Source of the DNA: Haloferula luteola
Lineage (GTDB): Bacteria > Verrucomicrobiota > Verrucomicrobiia > Verrucomicrobiales > Akkermansiaceae
Reading direction: 5' to 3'
NCBI RefSeq assembly: GCF_014201715.1
Contig: NZ_JACHFD010000024.1
Coordinates: 1 to 59,864 of the forward strand
DNA length: 59,864 nucleotides
The position numbers were made by a program, and so were the translations under genes. Below the pieces are notes generated by a model. The model ran no database searches and was not told where the DNA came from. It worked only from the letters and a program-made list of their open reading frames with translations. Every line of letters begins with the position of its first letter. Within the stretch, counting starts at the first letter, position 1. Positions 9,482 to 17,643 of the stretch are shown piece after piece.

Positions 9482-10083
9482 TTAGAAAGAGGCCAGTGAT
9501 GACCATTCGAAAATCGACGAAGAATGGTTAGCCTCATGGGGTGGGAGCCCTTGTTCGATCTCTTCAGTTTTTGCAGGGCGACCAAGGGGACCCACTAAAG
9601 CTGCTTTCACGATCAATTGACCTCCGTCTTCAAGTTCGACCAGCCGCGTTGACCCGTCGTCGACATTCAGATTGATCCAAGTTTCTTGAGTCTCGAATCG
9701 CATTGCATCACCATCGGCGTTCTTATGGGTAGAAAGACGCAGAACCTTCTTCCCAGATATTCGAATCGTTCCGTCAACCAGTTCGGGAACCATTCGATGA
9801 CGATACCGCACGGAACCCCCGAATCCCTGGAGCCGGATGTTCCTGGATCAAATTCCTGGATGATTTCAATGGCTACGGCCTCTCCAGTTCTCGCACTCAC
9901 TGTCGGCAATCGAAATGCTCCCCCTGCGGCTTTGAGCGATGCCCGCGTGCTTGAAGACAGATCCGCCAACCACTTTCCGTCGACACCTTTGTATCTTGCG
10001 TCGATTCTGATTGCTGTCTCTTGAGACAGAAGCGGAATGATCAATCCCGAGGTCATGACCCGAATGGCGGCGATCATTTTCAT
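9482..10083 (-). pseudogene. Frameshifted exported protein with a secretin-like beta domain
   Basis: ATG 10083 begins a good signal peptide (KMIAAIRVMTSGLIIPLLSQ). The frame runs through FRLPTVSARTGEAVAIEIIQEF, then loses sense near 9816. The next frame over continues with YRHRMVPELVDGTIRISGKKVL to a stop at 9482. Restoring one G in the minus-strand G-run (plus-strand C-run 9816-9820) joins both halves into one protein of about 200 residues, reading DSGGSVRYRHR across the junction. The joined sequence resembles the short beta domain seen in secretin-like proteins (PxVxxRxGxxAxIEIxxEF). The homopolymer position allows either a genuine frameshift or a sequencing error. Confidence 0.6.
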
Positions 10084-10428
10084 CAATCTATTGTCAAAGG
10101 AAGGAAAGATGCCGACCCGAGGATCCACGTCAGACTGCTTGGTTCACGTCTCAACTCCTTCCAACGCGTCAGTTGCTCGACAAGGTCGCGATTGAGGGAG
10201 GTTACCATCAACCGGGAAGGTTCTCAGATCGTTCAAACGGGTGGCAGTCGGTCGTGGTGTGATTCATTCTTGGGTGGCTTTGCGGCATGTTTGCTCCTGA
10301 CCCGAACCTTGACCTCAACGCTCTGCGCTCCTCTCTTTCGTTTCACGGTTCTTCGGTTGACGAGTGCCACCTGAATCCTACCCCATCACAACAAACTCCC
10401 TGACTCCCTTTCAGGGGTTCACTTCAAA
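10084..10428. other. Intergenic stretch, no gene recognised
   Basis: 345 bases between the frameshifted exported gene and the HEAT-like gene, both on the minus strand. Short open frames here have no recognisable protein character, and no clear hairpin-plus-T-run or promoter was found. It may hold the promoter of the frameshifted gene or more debris of the neighbouring insertion scars. Confidence 0.4.
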
Positions 10429-11538
10429 TCAAGGGTTTTGCGACTCAAGAGCGGTGATTTTATTGAGCAACATCTCCCGCATTTTGCTGGGAACATTGGG
10501 CTTTTCGGCCAGTACTTTCAAATCGTCCACTTGCTCCTCACCCGCATATTGGCGAACCAATTCCCACGCTTGTTGCCAAGCATATCCTGACACTCGGGTG
10601 TCGACCAAGATCAGAGCGGCATCCGCGACTTCCGACCATTGTTCTTTTTCAACTCCGTAACTGAGACCCCAAGCCGCACGACCCGCTCGATTTTGTGTGT
10701 CGGAGTCTCCTAGAATCTCAATGAGGCGGCTGACCGTCTCTTGTCCTTTGTTCCGCTGGGTACTAAGAGCAAAGTACATGACCTCATAGCCGATGTCAGC
10801 ATCGCGACTCATCTCAACCAACGAGGCCTCCAATTCCGGCGAATATTTTCCTCCCCATAGCCCTTGGACCGCTTTTTTGGCAAATTCTCCACCCTGTTGA
10901 ACCATGGAAGCCACAATGGCTCCCGATTCGCCGGTGAGATCCATCTTGTCGATTTGCATCAAGAGTCGACTTGCCTCCGGACCCATGCCCTCGCGCGCCA
11001 TCTGCCTAAGTTTCTCTGCATCTCCTTCCTGAAGTCCGCTGGTCGCCAAGGCGAAGCTCGCCGCCAATCTTATCTCGGCGCGATCCGACTCGAGATGCGG
11101 AAGTATCGCCTCTCGATAGGAGGCTTTATCAAAATCCAATTCTCCAAGGCTGCTCAGGGTCGTCAGTGCCGCGACAACTTCATCTTCGTCACTTGAGTTC
11201 ATGGCCGCGCGTATGGCCTCCAAAGCCTGCCTTCTCAAGGCAGCATCCCCTAACTGGAGGGCTTGTTCCCGCCACTCCTGGCCAAGTTTCTCAATGCGCT
11301 GTTTCTGATCTGAACCTCCCCTTGTGTCGTTCTTCTCTGCGTGCCGAATGGACGTTTTAGCTCTGTCTGACTTTCCAGTGTTCCCGGGCTTCGACCGTTC
11401 TAACCGAAGCTCGCGTTTGCCTACGCTTGCGATTTCGACCGTCGATGCCTCGTGTGAATCAGCCTCAGGCTTGATCCACCAGCCGACGAGACCGCCGCCC
11501 ACAAAGCAAAGGATACCCACCAGTAGCGACCTGGACAT
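10429..11538 (-). CDS. Membrane-anchored HEAT-like repeat protein
   Basis: 369 residues. Residues 3-21 are a transmembrane anchor (SLLVGILCFVGGGLVGWWI) with no clear cleavage site. A charged, Lys/Arg/Ser-rich linker extends to about residue 85. From about 85 to the end the chain is a series of paired helices with HEAT-type spacing (LRRQALEAIRAAM, AEIRLAASFALATSG, NRAGRAAWGLSYG). HEAT repeats usually scaffold protein contacts. The gene stands alone, with 345 bases downstream and 55 bases to the pseudo-GTPase gene upstream. Function cannot be read from the sequence. Confidence 0.75.
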   Translation of the reverse strand: MSRSLLVGILCFVGGGLVGWWIKPEADSHEASTVEIASVGKRELRLERSKPGNTGKSDRAKTSIRHAEKNDTRGGSDQKQRIEKLGQEWREQALQLGDAALRRQALEAIRAAMNSSDEDEVVAALTTLSSLGELDFDKASYREAILPHLESDRAEIRLAASFALATSGLQEGDAEKLRQMAREGMGPEASRLLMQIDKMDLTGESGAIVASMVQQGGEFAKKAVQGLWGGKYSPELEASLVEMSRDADIGYEVMYFALSTQRNKGQETVSRLIEILGDSDTQNRAGRAAWGLSYGVEKEQWSEVADAALILVDTRVSGYAWQQAWELVRQYAGEEQVDDLKVLAEKPNVPSKMREMLLNKITALESQNP

Positions 11539-11593
11539 ATGACAATCCCATCAGAAACCATCGGGCGGTCAAGGGGCCAAAAATGGAGAGGAC

Positions 11594-12139
11594 CTAGTGG
11601 CGAAGCTTAGTAACCCATCCCACGAGCTGATCCATGAGACCTTGGTCGGCTTGAGCTGAAGATGTCACTCCTCTGACGACGCGATCGTGAGGAAAACCCA
11701 GCCAGGCATCGAGTTGATCAGGATCGAATCCCGGATGGCGGTCATCGCCATGGTACTGGAGAGCGAAAGGGCGATCGAGCAGCTCGAAGCCCTCTCGCCG
11801 GGAGCTTTCCCCCACGGTCATCAATTTCTCCCATCCGGCCCGTAGCTGGTCGGGCTGGACGTCCATGACGAACAAAACTGCGTCGACCTCACGCAATGCG
11901 AGGTCGATGGCGGCTGGGTGGTGGTCCTCGAGCAATCCACGAGCGATGCAGGGCTGACCCTCTTCGCCTTTCCAAGAAACTCGCGCGAGAACGAGATCCC
12001 CCACTTCACTCACCTCAGGTGGAATTCCGGATCGGCGCGCCGCCAATGCAGCCAAGACTTCCGCGACGGCTTGAGAGTGGGTGCCAAAAACGGCGACCCG
12101 AACCGGGCCGCCGCTGAGAGAGGTAAGATCTGCATTCAT
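11594..12139 (-). CDS. MglA-like pseudo-GTPase lacking a P-loop
   Basis: 181 residues. The fold order suggests a small Ras-like GTPase of the MglA group: beta-1 (VRVAVFGTH), a central strand DAVLFVMDVQPDQLRAGWEKLMTV that matches the MglA pattern DxVVFVADSQxxRxxxNxESL, and FALQYHGDD where MglA has VLQYNKRD. The P-loop GxxxxGK(S/T) is replaced by GTHSQAVAEV, and the NKxD base-recognition motif is degraded. Nucleotide binding is therefore doubtful. The start lies 11 bases after the stop of the upstream gene, whose C-terminus looks Roadblock-like. MglA normally partners with the Roadblock protein MglB, so the pairing supports the assignment. MglA kinship is an inference. Confidence 0.55.
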   Translation of the reverse strand: MNADLTSLSGGPVRVAVFGTHSQAVAEVLAALAARRSGIPPEVSEVGDLVLARVSWKGEEGQPCIARGLLEDHHPAAIDLALREVDAVLFVMDVQPDQLRAGWEKLMTVGESSRREGFELLDRPFALQYHGDDRHPGFDPDQLDAWLGFPHDRVVRGVTSSAQADQGLMDQLVGWVTKLRH

Positions 12140-12150
12140 GAGGCTGAGTC

Positions 12151-12975
12151 TCAGCCCATGCGATGAAGCTCGCGTGCGACGATCATCAGCGTCTCACGCA
12201 CGCCAGGAGCGAATCCACCGTCGGTCTGCACGGCCAGGAGCACTTCGCCTTCGCGGACGAATTCCACCGGACTGCTTCCACAGTAGAGCTTCACTTGACC
12301 ATCGCCGAAGCCGATGCCGGAGAGCACTCGCTTGATTCCCTCAATCGCCCCGATGTCGGCGGACGGCACGCGTGCCAATTGACGAATCCCGGGGAGGGCG
12401 CGCGAACGCTGGAGGATTTCGCCTTCGTTCAATTCGCGGTCCACGCCAAAGATCGCCCGCAATTCGAGCTGCCGGATCCCGGAAGATTCGGAAAAAGAGG
12501 AAGTCGACGGGGTGGCAACGGTGGGAGACGGCACGACAGCGGGTGTTGTTACCGGCGCAGGGGCCGGCTCTGGTTCGCGGCGCGTTTCCACGACAGGATG
12601 ACCGAAAGGACTCGCAGCCTCAGGCTTGGGAGCTTCCTCGACTGGCGCCTTGGCGAAGGGGGAAGCACTCTCCTTGGGCTCGGAAACGGCCGTAAAGGGT
12701 GAAGATGAAGGTGTCGGCGCGCCCCCGAATGGAGATGCCGAGGGTACAGATGGGGTCGCGACTCCGAAAGGTGAGGCGGTTTTGGTCTCCGTCGCGGCGG
12801 CAAAGGGACTTGCCTGCGCAGAACCGGCATCTCCGGCGGGAGCAAATGGCGAACGGGGTGGCGTCGCGGGTGCCGCTGCGAATGGATTGGACGGAGCCTC
12901 GTCCACGGAGAACGGGCTCTTGGGAGGATTGGCGAATCCTTCCTGGGGTTCAAAAATTCCTTTGTTGTTACTCAT
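12151..12975 (-). CDS. Disordered (S/N)PF-repeat protein with Roadblock-like C-terminus
   Basis: 274 residues. The first ~165 are low complexity, rich in Ala, Pro and Ser, with nine (S/N)PF motifs at roughly 13-17 residue spacing (KSPFS, SNPFA, RSPFA, ASPFA, ASPFG, ASPFG, SSPFT, ASPFA, ASPFG). Regular short linear motifs in a disordered tail usually serve as docking sites. Residues ~170-274 form a compact domain with LPGIRQLARV, VKLYCGSSPVEFVREGEVLLAV and GVRETLMIVARELHRM, compatible with a Roadblock/LC7 fold. There is no signal peptide. It is the first gene of a two-gene unit with the pseudo-GTPase. Confidence 0.6.
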   Translation of the reverse strand: MSNNKGIFEPQEGFANPPKSPFSVDEAPSNPFAAAPATPPRSPFAPAGDAGSAQASPFAAATETKTASPFGVATPSVPSASPFGGAPTPSSSPFTAVSEPKESASPFAKAPVEEAPKPEAASPFGHPVVETRREPEPAPAPVTTPAVVPSPTVATPSTSSFSESSGIRQLELRAIFGVDRELNEGEILQRSRALPGIRQLARVPSADIGAIEGIKRVLSGIGFGDGQVKLYCGSSPVEFVREGEVLLAVQTDGGFAPGVRETLMIVARELHRMG

Positions 12976-13079
12976 GATGACCGGGGTTGCAAAGGGACCT
13001 CAGCGGGGGTTTGCGGCTTGGGAACCGTGCGCCAACTTGGATGAATCGTTAACTAAAGTCGAGCATTCAAATGAGCGAC

Positions 13080-13622
13080 TCAGTCCAACAGTCGTTTCAG
13101 CTTCCCTTTAAGCCGCACTTTTGCGGCGGGAGAGACGCGATCGATGAAAAGTACCCCATTGAGGTGGTCGGTTTCGTGCTGGATCGCCCGTGCCAACAAT
13201 CCGTCGGTCTCAATCACCAGTTCACTGCCGTCAAGCTGGGGTAGGCGCGCCTTGATCTCGGCCGGCCGGTTCACTTCGGCACGGATTCCATCGATACTGA
13301 GGCACCCTTCCGTATCCTTTTCCTTGCGGGTTCCAAATTCCAGCTCGGGGTTGATGAAGATCAGCGGCATGATGTCCGCGAGCTGGGCATCTTCCCCATT
13401 GACTCTCAGGTAGCTGATGCACTCCGGGTCGTGAGAAACGTCGACGACCGCCAATCTCAGCGGGACTCCGATCTGCGGTGCCGCCAGGCCCACCCCTTGG
13501 GCGTCCACCATGGTCTCCAGCATTGAGGCGACCAACTCTTTGAGCTTGTCGTCCACTTTTTCGACCGGGGCGCAACGGTCGCGCAGCACCGGGTGTCCGT
13601 ATTGTACGATTTCGAGGATCAT
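13080..13622 (-). CDS. def: Peptide deformylase
   Basis: 180 residues, the normal length. Removes the formyl group from the N-terminal Met of new proteins in the cytoplasm. The three defining motifs are present: GVGLAAPQIG (43-52), EGCLS (105-109, metal ligand Cys107) and QHETDHLNG (148-156, ligands His149 and His153 with the catalytic Glu150). The Thr after Glu150 replaces the usual Ile or Phe. The start codon overlaps the stop of exbD by ATGA, so translation is coupled. It is last in the run rsmA-tonB-exbB-exbD-def, so its expression probably depends on that transcript. Confidence 0.96.
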   Translation of the reverse strand: MILEIVQYGHPVLRDRCAPVEKVDDKLKELVASMLETMVDAQGVGLAAPQIGVPLRLAVVDVSHDPECISYLRVNGEDAQLADIMPLIFINPELEFGTRKEKDTEGCLSIDGIRAEVNRPAEIKARLPQLDGSELVIETDGLLARAIQHETDHLNGVLFIDRVSPAAKVRLKGKLKRLLD

Positions 13623-14050
13623 TCTTCGATTCCGCCCGGAAGTTCCGTCCGGACCGGGACGTCCTTAATGTCCAAGCCGGCCTTGGTCAACGCATCGCGG
13701 ACGCCGAACAATTGCTCCAGCGAGACGCCTTTGTCCGCCTCCAGTTCCAGCTTGCGGTCTGGGTTCTTTTTCACAAACGACTGCAGATAGGCTCCCAGCA
13801 GTCCGAGATCGGGAACTTCCAGATCATCGATTCGCACTTTCCCATCCGCTGTCACGGCAAGCACCGACCGCTCCCCGGAGACCAGTTCCGCCGGCACCTC
13901 GCGGCTGGTCGGCAGCTGAATCTGCACGACTGGACGCTTCGTTTTGAACTCGGACGACACGATGAAGAAAATCAGCACGATGAACAAGATGTCGATCATG
14001 GAGACGATCGGCAACTGGCGGGCTCGGGGAGCAGGGCGTTCGAAGATCAT
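13619..14050 (-). CDS. exbD: ExbD/TolR-type biopolymer transport protein
   Basis: 143 residues. Short cytoplasmic N-terminus, a single transmembrane segment (residues ~15-32, SMIDILFIVLIFFIV) carrying the conserved Asp of the ExbD/TolR/MotB family that conducts protons, then a periplasmic domain. It forms the energising complex with the ExbB-like protein encoded six bases upstream and acts on the TonB-like protein upstream of that. It overlaps def by four bases. Confidence 0.92.
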   Translation of the reverse strand: MIFERPAPRARQLPIVSMIDILFIVLIFFIVSSEFKTKRPVVQIQLPTSREVPAELVSGERSVLAVTADGKVRIDDLEVPDLGLLGAYLQSFVKKNPDRKLELEADKGVSLEQLFGVRDALTKAGLDIKDVPVRTELPGGIEE

Positions 14051-14056
14051 GCGGAA

Positions 14057-14740
14057 TCACTCAGTAGGTTGTCCCGGACGCGGGGTGCGCTCGCAAATGT
14101 GGGCGAGCTGGGTGAGCAAAACCTCCAACCGGGCGGCATACGTTTCAATTTTTCGGGTGAAATAACCTTGGGCGATGATGGCCGGAACGGAGATCGCCAT
14201 GCCCACGATCGTGGTTTTGAGCGCACGACCGATGCCCGCGGAAATCGCCAGCCAGTCGGCATCGGATTTCAACCCAGAAAACACGATCACCAAGCCTGAA
14301 GCCGTCCCCAACAATCCAAGCAATGGAGCCACACTGATGACAACGTCGATGGCGGTCATGCCGGACTGCAGGCGAACAATTTCTGCCCGGGCCATCGACT
14401 GAACCGCTTCGGCAATCTCCGACTGAGAGCGCCCCCGGTGGCGAATCACCTCCGAACAAAGCCGGGCCAGGGTGCTCTGCCCTTTCTCGAACTCTTCAAG
14501 GATCGGCTGCACGTTTCCACGGCGAGCGGACTCATCGAAATGAGCGACTTTTCGCGCGAGAGCATCGGGCAGGATCCGGCTCTTCGAGAGCGACAAGAAC
14601 TTGAACAAGATGGCCGCGGTGGCTACCGCTGAGGTGATCACGAGAAGCACCATGAAGGTGCCCCCTTCTTGAAAAAAGGCGACCAGCCCGGACGAGGCGG
14701 ACGTCGGGGTTTCGGCGAAGAGCGCAGTTAGGGTCAGCAT
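14057..14740 (-). CDS. exbB: MotA/TolQ/ExbB proton-channel protein
   Basis: 227 residues. Predicted membrane segments at about 29-50 (TFMVLLVITSAVATAAILFKF), 132-155 (VVISVAPLLGLLGTASGLVIVFS) and 175-200. The signature APLLGLLGTxxGxxxxF is the ExbB/TolQ hallmark. It forms the inner-membrane proton channel with ExbD and powers outer-membrane transport or envelope functions through the TonB-like protein. Twelve bases separate it from the TonB-like stop. Confidence 0.94.
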   Translation of the reverse strand: MLTLTALFAETPTSASSGLVAFFQEGGTFMVLLVITSAVATAAILFKFLSLSKSRILPDALARKVAHFDESARRGNVQPILEEFEKGQSTLARLCSEVIRHRGRSQSEIAEAVQSMARAEIVRLQSGMTAIDVVISVAPLLGLLGTASGLVIVFSGLKSDADWLAISAGIGRALKTTIVGMAISVPAIIAQGYFTRKIETYAARLEVLLTQLAHICERTPRPGQPTE

Positions 14741-14752
14741 GGGGATGGGATT

Positions 14753-15865
14753 CTAAAAGATGAAGTTGTAGAGCAATTCCAAGGGCTCCCCTTGCAACTC
14801 TTGCTGCACATCGGCAGGCATGGGCGGAAGCTCCGCATCGCGGATCGCTGAATGGGTGAAGCCACGTTGGATCGTGGTGACTCCCACTTCATCGACGGTG
14901 GCAATCGAACGCACCTGGCCCTTGGGATCCAATACGACCTGGATCCTAAGGACTCCTGGGGTGATGAAATCGCGATTGCGGACGACGGCTCGTTGCCAGC
15001 TTTTCTCGATCGCCCGGCTCAGCGCGGCATTGTATCGTCCCAAGGGTCCGGACTCGACATCCAGCGCCGGTTTCCCAGAGCGGGAGATCGCACCACGCAA
15101 TCGTACGCGCTCTTGATTCCCTCGAAATCCTGGCTCCCGGGACGCTTCGGTAGGTGCCGGTTTTTTCCGAATCTCCTCTTGGGCGACACGGGGTGGATCC
15201 TTCGGCGTTTCGGTGACTTCCCTGCGATCTTTTCCCTCGGTCTCCTGCTTCTCGCGCTCTGCCACCGCCACGGTGTCAGGGCCGTTCGCCCATTTCGTCG
15301 GCTTTTCGCCAAGCGGTGGGGGAACTTCTTCCATCGCCTCGGCCTCCTCCATGGCTTCCCCTGGTTTCAGGTTCGGGACCATGGGCTTCACTTCGCCGTC
15401 CATGCGATGGGCCAAGTCTCCGTCTTGATAAGAACTTTGAGTCGTCTCGATTTCATCTGCCCTTGGTTCGCGGCCCTGTTGGCTGGCCAAGCGAGGATCG
15501 GCCAGGGATTCTGCCGGAAGATCTCCGGCCGCCCGAGTGTCATGTTCTCCGATGAACGGGGCACGCTCAGGCGGCGTCGCCGCTTGCTGGTCCGCGCTGG
15601 TCCGCGCAAATTCTCGGGCCGGTTCGGGTGGAGGTGTCGTGGCCGGGGGAGATTTCGGCAGCAGCGGCAAAATGACCATGGGAGCCTCCGCCGCAGCCGC
15701 GACGGAATCAGGCTCGAGTGCCGGGGGAGATTGCTGAATCCAGTTCCTCAAAACGGCCAGCGAAAGCAGGGAAAGCGCCACCAAGTGAACCCCAATCGCC
15801 ACCACGCCCGCCACCACCCAAAGGCGGGTGTCGCGGGAATCGCGGAAAAAGGACGCCGGGATCAT
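14753..15865 (-). CDS. TonB-like energy transducer
   Basis: About 370 residues from the ATG at 15865; an in-frame TTG at 15931 would add 22 residues, but its purine-rich upstream bases abut the codon with no spacer, so I prefer the ATG. A cytoplasmic N-terminus is followed by one transmembrane segment (~15-38, RLWVVAGVVAIGVHLVALS), a long Pro/Glu-rich periplasmic spacer (~45-270), and a C-terminal TonB-type domain (YNAALSRAIEKSWQRAV, GVLRIQVVLDPKGQV, ending LELLYNFIF). It would pass ExbB/ExbD energy to outer-membrane receptors. The partner receptor is not in the window. Confidence 0.8.
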   Translation of the reverse strand: MIPASFFRDSRDTRLWVVAGVVAIGVHLVALSLLSLAVLRNWIQQSPPALEPDSVAAAAEAPMVILPLLPKSPPATTPPPEPAREFARTSADQQAATPPERAPFIGEHDTRAAGDLPAESLADPRLASQQGREPRADEIETTQSSYQDGDLAHRMDGEVKPMVPNLKPGEAMEEAEAMEEVPPPLGEKPTKWANGPDTVAVAEREKQETEGKDRREVTETPKDPPRVAQEEIRKKPAPTEASREPGFRGNQERVRLRGAISRSGKPALDVESGPLGRYNAALSRAIEKSWQRAVVRNRDFITPGVLRIQVVLDPKGQVRSIATVDEVGVTTIQRGFTHSAIRDAELPPMPADVQQELQGEPLELLYNFIF

Positions 15866-15940
15866 CGGATTGCCGCGGAGATTCGTCCGAACTGGCCGGA
15901 CATGCAATGAATCTCCCACGGGACTCTCCAACTCCCCGCC

Positions 15941-17275
15941 TTATCGGCGACCTCGGGCCAATTTCCAGCACTCCACAAACCCACTGGCGAAATCCTCCGG
16001 CCGCGATGCTACCCAAGCATCGATTTCCCCGGCGGACAGCCACAGCACCGCATCGATCTCCGCACAGGGGAAACTCGGGCGCCCTTCCCAGCGAACCTGA
16101 TAGAGCGTCACATGCTCCCAGCCCGTTTCGGCGCAGGGGGCGATTTTCCCCACCTCCTGAGGATCGACATCCACCACGCCCATCTCCTCTTCCAACTCTC
16201 GCACCACGGCCCGATCGTAGTCCTCGCCAGCATCCAAGTGCCCTGAGACACTCGAATCCCAGACGCCTGGATGTTTGTCCTTCAGCAGCGAACGCCGTTG
16301 AAGCAACAGTTCCCCCCGACCATTGATCACGAAGGCGTGCACGGCACGATGCAGCAGGTCTTTCTCGTGTACTTCCTTGCGAGTCGCCTGCCCCACGACC
16401 TCATCCGCTTCATTCACCACATCGAACACTTCATCCTCCTTTTGTGGGATCTCGCTCAACGGGTGTTCATCATAGCAACGGGTCAGTTCCACCCATTGTT
16501 CCAAATCCAGCTCCTCCGCCCGCGCCGTTGGATCCACCCCCAGCCGTGCTGCCACCTCTTCCCAGGGCGGGCTCTCCGGAAGGTGCTTGCGGACCTGCTT
16601 GCGCCGCTGGGAAAACCCCCGCCGCACCAGCTCATCAAAACGCCGGGCATCGAATGCGCCCAAATCTCCAGCGACCGGCTCCAGCAGGGCCACCGATGAA
16701 TCGATCTGCGGCCGCGGATGAAAGGCCTCCGGTGGCACCACTTTGATCGAATTCACCTTCCACTCGCTGCGAACTCGCAAGGTCAGCACTCCGTATTCCT
16801 TGGTTCGTGGCACCGCGCCCAGGCGGTCGATCACCTCCTTCTGCAACATCACCACCGCCCGTGAAAATGGGTGCGGTCGACTCAGGAAATTCTTCAGAAT
16901 CGCTCCCCCTGACGAATACGGCAGGTTTCCCAAAAACTTCGCGGGTCGGTATTTCCACAACACCCGCGGATCGAAGCGCGCTCCATCGGCTTGGTGCACT
17001 TCCACCGAAGGATCCCCGGCGAAGCGCTCTTTCAAATACTCCGCCAGGCGAGAATCGAACTCGACGAGCACCAATCTTTTCACCCGCCCGACCAACCATT
17101 CGGTCAGCGCTCCGGTTCCCGGACCCACCTCCACCACAGTGTCCTCCGCTTGCGGATCGAGCTGATCTCCAATCCACTTCGCCACCTCAGGGTCGCAGAG
17201 GAAATTCTGGCCCAGTTGTCGATTGGGTCGCACTCCCGCTTCATCGAGCACATCACGGATTTCCTTGCCGGTCAC
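15941..17275 (-). CDS. rsmA: RsmA (KsgA) 16S rRNA dimethyltransferase fused to a Nudix hydrolase
   Basis: 444 residues, GTG start at 17275 with a G-rich tract before it. Residues 1-270 are RsmA, which dimethylates two adjacent adenines near the 3' end of 16S rRNA: GQNFL (22-26), motif I VEVGPGTGALTEWL (48-61), NLPYSSGG (117-124), MLQKEV (143-148). Residues ~280-444 are a Nudix domain with an intact box, G-x5-E-x7-RELEEEMGV (345-367), and upstream residues like those of YfcD/IDI-type Nudix proteins (EVFDVVNEADEVVG). RsmA alone is about 270 residues, so this is a true in-frame fusion. The substrate of the Nudix part is unknown. It heads the run to tonB, exbB, exbD and def. Confidence 0.9.
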   Translation of the reverse strand: MTGKEIRDVLDEAGVRPNRQLGQNFLCDPEVAKWIGDQLDPQAEDTVVEVGPGTGALTEWLVGRVKRLVLVEFDSRLAEYLKERFAGDPSVEVHQADGARFDPRVLWKYRPAKFLGNLPYSSGGAILKNFLSRPHPFSRAVVMLQKEVIDRLGAVPRTKEYGVLTLRVRSEWKVNSIKVVPPEAFHPRPQIDSSVALLEPVAGDLGAFDARRFDELVRRGFSQRRKQVRKHLPESPPWEEVAARLGVDPTARAEELDLEQWVELTRCYDEHPLSEIPQKEDEVFDVVNEADEVVGQATRKEVHEKDLLHRAVHAFVINGRGELLLQRRSLLKDKHPGVWDSSVSGHLDAGEDYDRAVVRELEEEMGVVDVDPQEVGKIAPCAETGWEHVTLYQVRWEGRPSFPCAEIDAVLWLSAGEIDAWVASRPEDFASGFVECWKLARGRR

Positions 17276-17427
17276 CCCCCCATCCCATGCCCACCCCGCG
17301 TCGCGAGCAAGCCGTGAGTCCCCACGCCTGAAAATTCCTTGAAGATTTTTTGAACGAGATCCCCAACCCGCGGTCTCACCCCCATGAAGACCGCGCTTGC
17401 GCAGTTTTCATGTAAGGGTGAACAGCA

Positions 17428-17518
17428 GTTGTCCCTCTGATCCGTCCCCCCCGGGACCCGATGATCGGACAACTCTCCGCCGCCGGGGAGTGGGTGCTCC
17501 CCGGCGGCAATTTTTTTT
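17428..17518 (+). ncRNA. Candidate structured leader or small RNA ending in a terminator
   Basis: A nested stem is formed by GTTGTCC (17428-17434) with GGACAAC (17467-17473), GATC with GATC, and GTCCC (17444-17448) with GGGAC (17453-17457). It is followed directly by a GC-rich hairpin and eight T. No plus-strand gene lies upstream that the terminator could serve; rsmA runs the other way. A short plus-strand transcript or an attenuator of the foldase gene 125 bases downstream is the natural reading. I do not recognise it as a known RNA family. Confidence 0.45.
17480..17518 (+). terminator. Rho-independent terminator upstream of the foldase gene
   Basis: An 11-bp perfect stem (17480-17490 with 17497-17507, GC-rich) with a six-base loop, followed by CAA and T x8 (17511-17518). 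This is among the strongest terminator shapes in the window, placed in front of a gene and not behind one. Confidence 0.7.
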
Positions 17519-17643
17519 CCGCCAAGCGCTCTGCTTTCCCCCGCCCCCTTCCCCGCCCCCTTCCCCGGTCGACATAAGAGTTGATGCCCAGCCCCGGGCT
17601 CCCTTTACTCGCCGCCCGCGCGCGGTGCCGCGCTCCCTTTCGC

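Noticed and set aside
14852..15910. Plus-strand frame opposite the tonB-like gene
   Set aside because: Arg-rich shadow of a Pro/Glu-rich spacer, with no domain.
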